Shown one piece after another: positions 1 to 7,742 of a stretch of DNA of 18,218 bases. A program made the position numbers and the translations under genes. The stretch covers positions 1 to 18,218 of the forward strand of contig JAJJLU010004123.1 of NCBI GenBank assembly GCA_023807065.1. Direction: 5' to 3'. A model generated the notes under the pieces. The model searched no databases and was not told the origin of the DNA. It was given only the letters and a program-made list of their open reading frames with translations. Every line of letters starts with the position of its first letter. The first letter of the stretch is position 1. The DNA is from Isotricha intestinalis. Its lineage: Eukaryota > Ciliophora > Litostomatea > Vestibuliferida > Isotrichidae.

Positions 1-63
1 TAATTAAAAAATAAAAATTTATTTACTAATAATTATATTTATAATATTATTAAAACTCAATAA

Positions 64-447
64 AATTATCAAAATAATCAAAATAAAACAATTAAAGTTA
101 ATATTGAGAATTTAAAGAAAAACACACAAAAAAGAAATTTATCTTTAAGTTCTTATACAAAAAAAAGTAATAATAAAATAAAAACAACTGATTTAAATAA
201 AACAAATTTAAGAATTAAAAATAAAGAAAATAATCTATCTATAAATACTATTAATAATAAAACTATAAATACTTATAATTCAGGACATTCAAAATTGTAT
301 TCTTGTCAAACTACTTCTACAAGTAATAATAAGACTTTAATTAAAAATAATAATTCATCAAAATCAAAATCTAAATCCAAACAAAGTTTAGACAAAAAAA
401 TTAAAGGAATTTGTATAAAAGATATTCTTAAAAAAATAAGAAAATAA
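64..447 (+). CDS. 3' end of an unknown gene, start not in window
   Basis: A reading frame runs open from a stop at 61-63 to TAA at 445-447, giving about 127 residues. It contains no Met, so it must be the 3' part of a longer gene or its last exon. The product is rich in Ser, Lys, Asn and Thr and is probably a disordered C-terminal tail. It ends in a basic stretch, GICIKDILKKIRK. The codons are clearly less AT-extreme than the flanking DNA, which is why I think it is coding. The AT-rich stretch before it, with TTTACTAATAATTATA near 22-37 and AG dinucleotides near 97 and 105, could be the end of an intron, which would move the exon start to about 100. I recognise no domain. It could also be a decayed fragment. 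Confidence 0.45.
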   Translation, partial: NYQNNQNKTIKVNIENLKKNTQKRNLSLSSYTKKSNNKIKTTDLNKTNLRIKNKENNLSINTINNKTINTYNSGHSKLYSCQTTSTSNNKTLIKNNNSSKSKSKSKQSLDKKIKGICIKDILKKIRK

Positions 448-510
448 AAAAACAATTTTATAAATTAATATTATAAATATATATAAAAATTAAAATATAA
501 TTCATCTTTA

Positions 511-803
511 TCATTATTTTTATTTTAGCATTTTTTAAAAGTAAAGGTTAATCATCCATTTGTAAATAAATAATAGTATCAACTGATGTTTTACTTATTT
601 TATTTTCTAAAGAATCATTTTTCCATCAATAACATTATTATTTTTATTATTCATTCTAATCTAATTTTTCTCTTAAACCATAAAATTTATTATTAATTTT
701 ATTCTTAAAACTTTTTAATACCATAAGTTCAATTTTATTTTTAAATTTATTAGAAAAACATATTTTATTTTAAAATGAAATTTTCAACAACTTTTTGAGT
801 TTT
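511..803 (-). pseudogene. decayed coding relic of unknown family
   Basis: The minus strand carries coding-like peptides split over shifting frames with in-frame stops. Reading 5' to 3' they include KTQKVVENFILK, then NKFKNKIELMVLKSFK running into NKFYGLREKLD, then MNNKNNNVIDGK, then ENKISKTSVDTIIYLQMDD, a TAA, and PLLLKNAKIKIM. At least two shifts by one base and two stops (TAG, TAA) interrupt it. The composition is that of a real protein and not of the surrounding AT-rich spacer, yet no frame is open. I recognise no family. It lies just downstream of the kinase gene at 929-2134 on the same strand, but it is not in frame with it. The rest of 448-928 is low-complexity AT-rich spacer in which I see nothing else. 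Confidence 0.4.
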
Positions 804-928
804 TTTTTATAATTTATAAATTTAAATGATATTGAAAGTGAAACAGATATATTTTTAAAAATTACAAAATAAATAATATTAATAAGAGAAACAACAATTT
901 TAAAAAATAATAAAATAAAAAATTAAAA

Positions 929-2134
929 TTAATGAAATTTTATTTTTTTCAATTTAATTGGCTCTGTTTCTGAAACATTATCTGGAAATATTTTAATATT
1001 TGGCATTTCTTTTGATTTGTTTTTTTTATTTTCTTCACTTATTTCTTCTATTTTTTTCATTTTTGATTCATTTTTTGAATATGTATTATTTATATTTCTT
1101 TTTTTAATAGTTTCATTATATATATCTCTTTCTTTTTTTCTTTCTTGTTTATTTTTTTCTATTATATTATATTTTATATTTTTAATATCTATTTTATTAT
1201 AAATTTCTTTATTTTCTTTAATTTGATTTTCATCAATTACATTTAAATTATCACTATTAACATTATATTTTTCATTCCTAAACTTTTTTTCAAAAATATT
1301 TTTTCCTAAAATATAAAAAGGATGTTTTTTAATATCTTGAATATCAATTCTTTTATCAGGATCAATGACAAGGGTTTTTTTAATTAAATCTTTAGCATCT
1401 CCATAAATAAATTTAGGAAAATCAATATTACATTCTAAAATTTTTTTAAAAAGGATTTTATTATCTTTATCTTCAAAAGGTAAATAACCACATAACATAG
1501 CATATAAAATAATCCCAGTACTCCAAACATCAATTTTAAATCCATTATATTTTTTTCCAGAAACCATTTCTGGAGAAGCATAACAAGGGCTTCCACAAGG
1601 AGTAGATAATAATTTATTTTTATCATAAAAATAATTAGATAAACCAAAATCAATTATTTTTAAAATATGATCTTTTGTTAATAATAAATTTTCTGGTTTT
1701 AAATCTCTATGTACCATATTTAATGAATGAATATATTCTAAACCATTTATTATTTGATAATAAAAAAATGATGATTCTTCTTCACTTAATCTTTTCTTTT
1801 TAACTATATAATTAAATAATTCTCCTCCTTCACAATATTCCATTACTGTATAATATGAATCTGAAGTTTCAAATATTTCTGATACCAATATTATATTTTT
1901 ATGTTCAAATTTTGATAACATTTCAAATTCTCTTTTTATTCTTATTTTATCATCATTATCTTTTAATTTATTTTTTTCTAATATTTTTATTGCTACTATT
2001 TCCTTTGTTGGTGAATATATTCCTAATTTTACTTTTCCAAATGTTCCCTTTCCTATTGTGTTTTTTATTTTATAATATCCTATTATTATTTCTTTTTCTT
2101 CATTTTTTCCACCATTTAAAGAAGGACAACTCAT
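929..2134 (-). CDS. SNF1/AMPK-like CAMK-family Ser/Thr protein kinase
   Basis: This is an intact 401-residue protein from ATG to TAA. The kinase domain spans about residues 20-273. It has the glycine loop GKGTFGKV at 28-35, the ATP-anchoring Lys in VAIK (K50), the helix-C Glu in KREFEM (E69), the catalytic HRDLKPEN at 142-149 and DFG at 162-164. The activation segment LSTPCGSPCYASPE has Thr178 at the place of the AMPK/SNF1 activation Thr that LKB1-type kinases phosphorylate. VWSTGIILYAMLCGYLPFED and HPFY follow as in this family. All catalytic residues are present, so it should be active. Residues 274-401 are a Lys/Asn/Glu-rich tail with no UBA or KA1 domain that I can recognise. AMPK/SNF1, MARK and SnRK-type subfamilies cannot be separated by eye. 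No intron is needed to keep the frame. Confidence 0.93.
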   Translation of the reverse strand: MSCPSLNGGKNEEKEIIIGYYKIKNTIGKGTFGKVKLGIYSPTKEIVAIKILEKNKLKDNDDKIRIKREFEMLSKFEHKNIILVSEIFETSDSYYTVMEYCEGGELFNYIVKKKRLSEEESSFFYYQIINGLEYIHSLNMVHRDLKPENLLLTKDHILKIIDFGLSNYFYDKNKLLSTPCGSPCYASPEMVSGKKYNGFKIDVWSTGIILYAMLCGYLPFEDKDNKILFKKILECNIDFPKFIYGDAKDLIKKTLVIDPDKRIDIQDIKKHPFYILGKNIFEKKFRNEKYNVNSDNLNVIDENQIKENKEIYNKIDIKNIKYNIIEKNKQERKKERDIYNETIKKRNINNTYSKNESKMKKIEEISEENKKNKSKEMPNIKIFPDNVSETEPIKLKKIKFH

Positions 2135-2608
2135 TAAATTTAAATCACAAATAATAATCTTTGTAATAATTAAAAATATTTTTTTTAAATAATTATATAA
2201 AAGAATGATTTTATTTTAAATTTACAAAAACATTTATGATAAAATTTATAAAAAAATAAAAACTAAGAATTAATTAAGAATTTTACTATCGAATACCTAT
2301 TTATTATTAAAAATAAAAATCTGGATTTGGTTCTTATTATATTTTTTTATTTTTTATTATGCTTTTTTGTTATTTAAATATATACTTTAAGATGTTGAGA
2401 TTTTTTTTCTTTATTCTTATATTGAATTATATCTTTTTCTCATCTAATATTTAATTCATATATTTCATTTTTTTTAATCCTTTCTTTGAAATTCTTTTAT
2501 TTATACTTTCATTTCCCTTATTACTCTCATTTTTATATCATTCTTTTTCGACAATATTTTTATATAATTTATTTTTTATTTTTTAATCATATTTAAAATT
2601 TTTAATAT
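2135..2608. other. AT-rich spacer upstream of the kinase gene, possible faint relic
   Basis: This stretch separates the kinase start from the relic at 2609. It holds long T and A runs and no open frame. On the minus strand between about 2340 and 2600 there are short Lys/Glu/Asn-rich peptides, such as KKNDIKMRVIREMKV and IKEFQRKD, broken by TAA and TAG. They could be a decayed tail of the casein kinase 1 pseudogene that lies further 5' on that strand, but they are too weak to call as a gene. The promoter of the kinase gene should lie in the first part, but I see no recognisable element. Confidence 0.35.
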
Positions 2609-2791
2609 CTGGCAAAAAATTTAAAAAGCACTCAAGATAATAATTATCAAATTGAAAAAAAACAAAAAGAAAATACCAGACACCACTATAATCAAACTAT
2701 AAGTGTATTTCATATTCAATAGCCAGAAAGAATGTCTGGTAAAGATAAATATTTCTTAGAGAGAAAACAAATTCAGGAAAATTGCAAGTAA
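2609..2791 (+). pseudogene. short coding-like relic with one in-frame TAG
   Basis: A plus-strand frame reads 37 codons (LAKNLKSTQDNNYQ... to ...TISVFHIQ), then TAG at 2720-2722, then 22 codons starting PERMSGKDKYFLERKQ, then TAA at 2789-2791. The stretch has richer base use (CCAGACACCAC, TGTCTGG) and mixed charged and aromatic residues, unlike the flanking spacer, so it looks like a once-coding exon with a premature stop. There is no start codon at its left edge. I recognise no family. It could be an exon of a gene whose other parts are gone, or an ordinary chance frame. The single stop is the only break in 60 codons. Confidence 0.35.
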
Positions 2792-2889
2792 TTATTAATT
2801 AAATTAAAATAACCCCTATGTGTTTAAATCCTTTAAAAAGATTTGAAGAAAGAGATAAAAAATTATAAATATGAAATTTTTTTTAAAAG

Positions 2890-3583
2890 ATTTAATTATA
2901 AATACACCCTTTTTATAAGAAATAAATTTGATCTTCAAGTAAATTCCAATTATTTATAATTGAAATCTAATTTTAATTTTTCTTGAAATTGAGAAAACAG
3001 TTCATCAATAGAAGTATATTCTTTTTAATTCCCAATTTTTTCTAATTTTTTCATTAGATTTACATTTAATAAATTGACAAGGTAATTTCCTCTTATAAAA
3101 TATAACCATTACTTTCTAAATCATATCTTCTACTTTGTACAATTCCTAGATGAGTATAAATAGAATAATAGCATGAAGTTCAAGTTATTTTTTTAGCTTT
3201 CAAAAGGTATATGTTGATTATTTAAACTAATATATATAATTTATCTTTATTCTCATTTATTCCTATCATAAAATATCTGCCTTTATATCACGATAAAAAT
3301 GATAATTTTCATGAATATATTTTATTAATTTTATCATAATTATTCCAAGAGTAAATACTATTTTAAAGATAATTATTTATTTTGTAAAAGAAATATTTAC
3401 TTTTTCCTAATATTTTCATTATTAAAATATCATAATTTTTTTAATTTACCAAATTCATATATTTTTGGTATTCATAAATACCTTTTTAAAGAATTTAACG
3501 TTAAAAATTCTTTTCGAATAATCCTTTTTGATTTTTATTGTTATTAATATATTCTTCTCTTCTTTTTAAGATTTATTAGACAT
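2890..3583 (-). pseudogene. casein kinase 1 family pseudogene
   Basis: Pieces of a casein kinase 1 catalytic domain appear in the right order on the minus strand but in different frames. They are IPKIYEFGK (about 3449-3474), YIHENYHFYRDIKAD where the family has HRDIKPDN (about 3275-3322), NQHIPF before the T-loop region, and SIYTHLGIVQSRRYDLES (about 3110-3165). That last piece matches the family hallmark around HLGIEQSRRDDLES. LPCQFIKCKSNEKIRKNWEL, TSIDELFSQFQEKLKLDF and an LFLIK segment follow. The catalytic His is replaced by Tyr, the DFG motif is not recognisable, most of the N-lobe is missing, and several one-base shifts and stops interrupt it. A possible relic start (MSNKS) is at 3583. 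It cannot make a kinase. The 5' limit is uncertain, and 3584-3696 is plain AT-rich spacer. Confidence 0.85.
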
Positions 3584-3696
3584 TTTAAAGGAATTTTTTA
3601 TGAAAAAAAATTTATAAATTATATAATTTTTTTATATTATGTTATTAAATAGAAATTAAAAGATTTATTAATCATAATTTATAAAGTTTCTTTCAA

Positions 3697-5038
3697 TTAA
3701 AAACAACAAGATTTACTATGATTAGAATCATATTGTAATTCTAAATTTTTTCTTTCATTTTCTTTTGTAACTAAATACATATCATAAACCAAACAATAAA
3801 CAACATCACTTACATTTAAATCCCATTTACAACTAATTTCACAAAATTTCATTTTTTGTTCAAAAGCAATTTTTCTTCCTTGTTCAACTTTAATTTTTCT
3901 TTCATTAATTAAATCAACTTTATTTCCAATTAAATAAATAATAATATTTTCACTAGAATTTTTTCTAATATCTTTAATCCAACGATTAATATTATTAAAA
4001 CTTTCTTCATTTGTAATATCATAAATTAAAATAATTCCATCAGCTTTTTCATAATATTTTTGAGGAATAGATTTAAATCTTTCTTGACCTGCAGTATCCC
4101 AAATTTGTATTTTAAATTTTTTATCTTCTATTAAAATATATTTACTTAATTCATTAATTCCAAAAGTACTTGTAAATGAACTTGTAAATTCATTTAAAAA
4201 AAATCTTCTAAAAAATGCTGTTTTACCTACTGTTGTATCACCTAATAATATTATTTTAAAATCATTATATGTTTCTTCTTTTTTATCTTTTATTGGTTTT
4301 ATAATTTTCTTTGGATTTATTATATTTCTTTCTATATTATTTATTTCCTTTTTTTCTTCATTGTTTGATAAAGATAAAAGAGGAGGTGATAAATATATTT
4401 TTGTTTTGTATGTATTTAATATTAAAGTTTTTAGTTTTAATATATTGTTTTTTGTTATATTTGATATTGAAATATATTGAATTGGGATATTTATATTATT
4501 ATTCTTTATTTCTATATTACTACTCAATGAACTTGTTCTTGAAACAATATTATTTAGTATATCATTAATTTCATTTTCTTCAACTTCACTTTTTTCAATA
4601 TCATTAAATGTACTTACTAAAATAATATTATTGCATTCATTTTCATAATCACTATATTTTATTTTTAAATTAGAAATTATTTTTTTAATTTTGGAAAAAG
4701 TTTGATATTTAGTTTTATCAAAAACTATAATAATACATTGACAAAGAAAAGAAAGAGAAGGAAGTATATCTAAATCCATAGTATTAAATTCCATTATTTG
4801 GAAATTTTTTGTATTATTTTCATCAAATCTCATTGAAATTTTAAAATCAGTAAAAACTAATATAAATAATTAATATTGTTTTATTTTTACTCGTTGGCTC
4901 TTCTGCCTGCGAGTTCTTAATTGAAAATAAATTTTCAATTAATGATGTTTTTCCTACTTTATTCTCTCCTATTATTACTAATTTTTCATGAAATGAATAA
5001 TCAATTAAATCATTCATTTTTTGATATTCATTTTCCAT
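3697..5038 (-). CDS. tandem small GTPase: degenerate GTPase domain plus Rab domain, two exons
   Basis: Exons at 5038-4891 and 4856-3697 join over a 34-nt intron to give 435 residues. Domain 1 (about 16-200) has a good P-loop, GENKVGKTS (24-32), but MEFNTMD (71-77) where WDTAGQE belongs and VSTFND where NKxD belongs. It may bind nucleotide weakly or not hydrolyse it. Domain 2 (about 248-425) is a complete Rab: P-loop GDTTVGKT 255-262, a switch I Thr in FTSTFGIN, WDTAGQERF from 302, GNKVD ending at 364, and SCK 391-393 in place of SAK. IPQKYYEKADGIILIYDIT is Rab-like. The protein ends SKSCCF, with a Cys pair one residue from the end that probably serves for prenylation and membrane attachment. 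Splicing restores IFTDFKIS, where Rabs have their switch I and beta-2 strand. Unspliced, exon 1 stops after 63 residues. The role in membrane traffic is inferred from the family, and the Rab subfamily is not assigned. Confidence 0.85.
4857..4890 (-). other. 34-nt GT-AG spliceosomal intron in the tandem GTPase gene
   Basis: On the minus strand the sequence begins GTAAAAATA and ends TATATTAG, with TTAAT-type A-rich sequence inside. Removing it joins ACG-A to TT-TTT and yields PTIFTDFKIS in frame with the downstream GTPase sequence. Keeping it gives a stop shortly after the P-loop. The exon ends are GC-richer than the intron, as expected. Confidence 0.85.
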
Positions 5039-5156
5039 TATATTAATTTTGTTTAATTATATATTTTTTTAATTTTCATTCATTTAAATTTTTTTAATTA
5101 TTTTTTTAATTTTTAAAATATTAATTATTTATTAGTAGTTTTTTAATCAGTCTTTT

Positions 5157-5450
5157 TCAAAAAAAATTTATTATTATTCTATAAAAGAATTAATTATAAT
5201 GATGAGCAATAATTCCAATTAAAAAAAGAAAAAAACTCACTTAAAATTAATTTTAGGATTATTTCTTTCATTTTGATTTTCAGAATTATTACTATTTATT
5301 CTATTTTTTCCTAAAGAAATGACAGCGTTTATATCATTGTTATTTTTTTCTCTTTGAAAATTAACTTTATTATTGTTCACTTTTTTCTTTTCTTCCAATT
5401 CTTTTACAATAATTGACAATTTTATTCTCTTATTATATTTATATTTTTTC
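5157..5450 (-). other. coding-like Asn/Lys-rich fragment, possible exon, no ATG
   Basis: The minus strand is open from just after a TAG near 5450 to TGA at 5237-5239. It reads KKYKYNKRIKLSIIVKELEE and continues into Asn-rich sequence with INAVISLGKNRINSNN. There is no ATG, and the first usable near-cognate codon is TTG at 5419. At the 3' end the sequence reads AATTTTAA followed by GTGAGTTTTT, a good 5' splice site at 5240, and TTTTATAG ends at 5179, so a 62-nt intron is possible. Splicing adds only IIINFF before TGA at 5157. It may be an exon of a broken gene, a relic, or chance. It lies 118 bp upstream of the tandem GTPase start, and 5451-5541 is plain spacer. Confidence 0.3.
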
Positions 5451-5541
5451 TATGTTTTTTCTAAAAGTTTATTTACTCTCAAAAATAATTATTTAAAAAA
5501 AATAAAACAAGTAAAACAAAAAGAAAAAATCACTTAAAAAA

Positions 5542-5997
5542 ATGGGAAAGAACATGAAAACTAGAATAAAGAAGATCCAATAATTGAAAATAGTATATAC
5601 ATATGATAAAAAGAGGTATACAATAGTAAACCCAATAATTCAAAAGATAAAGGAATAATAACAATAAATAGAGTTGCAAATCAAAACAAAGAGCCAAAAC
5701 AATTAACAATAAAAATATTTGAACCAATTTTAATATTAGGAGTTTATCAATTTACAAATTTAAGAATTAAAGTTAGAATTTGAGGAGAAGAAGCAATTAC
5801 TCAATTATATGCTTCTAGAACGGCCTTGCTAAAGAAATTGTTGATTGGAATCAAAAATATGATAATGAAGAAGAAAAAGATGATGATAGAAAAAAAATTT
5901 TATGAATTATGATAAAACTTTACTTGTTAGTGATAATTGAAGAAGTGAACCTAAAAAATATGGAGGATATGGTATTAGATTCAAAAAATCTTATCGT
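5542..5997 (+). pseudogene. ribosomal protein uS9 (RPS16) pseudogene
   Basis: Successive plus-strand frames spell a decayed uS9, a small-subunit ribosomal protein near the decoding centre. From a possible start at 5542 come MGKNMKTRIKKIQ, a stop, and VYTYDKKRYTIVN. Then, after one shift, come KGIITINRVA, EPKQLTIKIFEPILILGVYQ and FTNLRIKVRI, a TGA, and GEEAITQLYASRTALLK. After another shift come KEIVDWNQKYDNEEE and, in the last frame, NYDKTLLVSDN, TGA, RSEPKKYGGYGIRFKKSYR. The family ends in the same way, with EPKKFGG...QKSYR. At least three frame breaks and three in-frame stops rule out a working product. A functional copy must exist elsewhere. The sequence from 5998 to 6311 is AT-rich spacer with nothing I can identify. 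Confidence 0.88.
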
Positions 5998-6311
5998 TTA
6001 ATTTTTTACTAACTTATTTTTCTAAGTTTTTATTACTTTTTTTAATTAAATATAATTTTTTAAGTGATTTATTTTTATTTTATTTTTTACATAAAAAACA
6101 CGAAAAGTATTTTTTAAAAAGTCAAAAATTATTTTTTACCCAAAAATATAATAAAAATTTTTTCCTCTTTTATTTAAATGGTTATATGATGAAATACATA
6201 TTTATTATAAGTATAATAAGGATTTTTTTACTTTAAATATTTTTACCTTGAAATTTACTATTTAATTTTTTTTAGTTTTTAAAATAAAGAAGTAAAAAAA
6301 TATTATATTTT

Positions 6312-7654
6312 TTATCCAGTATCTGATATTTCAATATTTTCATTTGCTTCATAAAGTTCCTCTTGACCTTCATTTTCATTTTCTTCATTTATTTCAACAT
6401 TACCTTCCTGAATTTCACCTTCTTCTTCACCTTCTTTTTTATCTTGTTCATTATATCTTTTATTTTCAACATTATCATCAAACATTTGTTGAGAAATATT
6501 TTCTTGTTCAAGTTCTCCATTGATTTTTTGATAAATTAAATAATATATTTTAACAAATAATAAGAAATCAACTTTAGTATCATCAATAAGTTGTAATCCC
6601 AAAGCATAAAAAATAATTTCTAAAGTATCATTATCTAATTCAAAAGACAAATTAGAATAAATTATAGATTTTAATTCTGGAATAGAAATAGTAAAATCAG
6701 GAATTTTCATTTCATTTTCTTCATCTCTAATTTTAGTAGTTCTTAATTGAGAATACATTTTAATAATTTCTTTTTGATCATCTGAATTGAATAACTCTTG
6801 TAAATTTTTATTTTTAACACTTTTTATATTTCTAAGAAAATGAACATTATTAATGCTTTCTTCTAAAACTTCTTCAGGTGCTTTTAAATTTAATTCAGGA
6901 ATAGGAGAAGGAATATCTTTAGGATCAGTAATTTTACTAATATCAATTTTAACAGATCACCTTCAACATCAGTAAATATACCACATCTAGGGTTATCATC
7001 ATGCCATTCACCAAGATAAATTTTCCCAGTATTATAATAATAATAATAACCTTGTCCTTCTTTTTTTCCTATATTCCAAAAACCATAATATTTATCACCA
7101 CATTTCTTTTCTAATATACCATAACCATGTTTTAAATCTTCTTTCCAATTTCCTTCGTAAATATCTTCATTTGCATATATCATTAAACCTTTTCCATCTC
7201 TTTTATTATTTTTCCAATAACCATCATAACAAGAACCGTCTTTATAAAAATAAATTCCATGTCCTTCTTTCTTATTATTTTTCCAATCTCCTGTATATAA
7301 TTTCCTATATTTATTTTTACCTATACAAAGCCAATATGTTCCTTTTCCATTTCTTAAATCTTTACTCCAGTAACCTTCATATTTATCTTTATTTGAATAA
7401 ATTTTTATTCCATAACCATCTTTCTTATTCTCTTTCCAATCTCCTATATATTGCTCACTTGTTTCATATTTTTCACCCTTTATTGTACCATCTTCTGATT
7501 TTTCCTTCTTCTTAACCCAAAATACTGTTTTTTTTGTTCCGTTTTTCTGAGATTTTAAATCATTTATTATTGCTAATGGAATAAATAATGGATCGCTTGT
7601 ATGCTTATCACTTGGTTTGTAATCGTTGTTTGAATTAAAAAAAACTCGTTGCAT
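6312..7654 (-). CDS. MORN3-like MORN-repeat protein, interrupted by a one-base frameshift
   Basis: Seven MORN repeats lie at about residues 69-229, in the pattern YIGDWKENKKDGYG, YEGYW, YTGDW, YDGYW, YEGNW, YYGFW, YLGEW. They end in DDNPRCGIFTDVEGD, which resembles the end of animal MORN3. The frame then breaks after Asp233: the DNA reads GGT GAT CT GTT AAA, where one more base gives an in-frame Pro. After the break the second frame continues IDISKITDPKDIPSPIPELN and APEEVLEESINN, again MORN3-like, then an EF-hand-like region and an acidic tail rich in Glu/Asn, to TAA. The whole would be 447 residues, longer than animal MORN3 because of the tail. MORN3-type proteins are linked to cilia and sperm flagella. 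The broken codon is at 6954-6955. Because the 3' frame is otherwise intact for about 215 codons, a sequencing error or a very recent mutation is likelier than old decay. Confidence 0.85.
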
Positions 7655-7742
7655 TTTTTATTAATTAATTTTATATTTTTTTAAAAATTAAGAATGTAAA
7701 TTAGAAAAATAGAAATATATGTTTTTATATATATTTTATTTT

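Noticed and set aside
1017..2154. Hydrophobic frames on the plus strand over the SNF1-like kinase, and a second minus-strand frame at 1435-1653
   Set aside because: They overlap a well-supported kinase domain and have no recognisable domain of their own.
2675..2740. Inverted ACCAGACA / TGTCTGGT stem with a 50-nt loop
   Set aside because: Eight base pairs with a long loop inside a coding-like relic; not enough for a structured RNA or terminator.
4311..4568. Leu/Tyr-rich plus-strand frame opposite the tandem GTPase linker
   Set aside because: Antisense shadow of an Asn/Ile/Lys-rich linker.
5530..5727. 65-residue hydrophobic minus-strand frame
   Set aside because: It lies opposite the uS9 pseudogene, whose plus-strand peptides are recognisable; the minus frame is its shadow.
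6950..6962. Programmed frameshift in the MORN3-like gene
   Set aside because: No slippery heptamer or AAA-TAA type shift site is seen at GATCTGTTAAA, so a base error or mutation is simpler.
7171..7515. 114-residue Leu/Tyr/His-rich plus-strand frame
   Set aside because: Antisense shadow of the MORN repeats.
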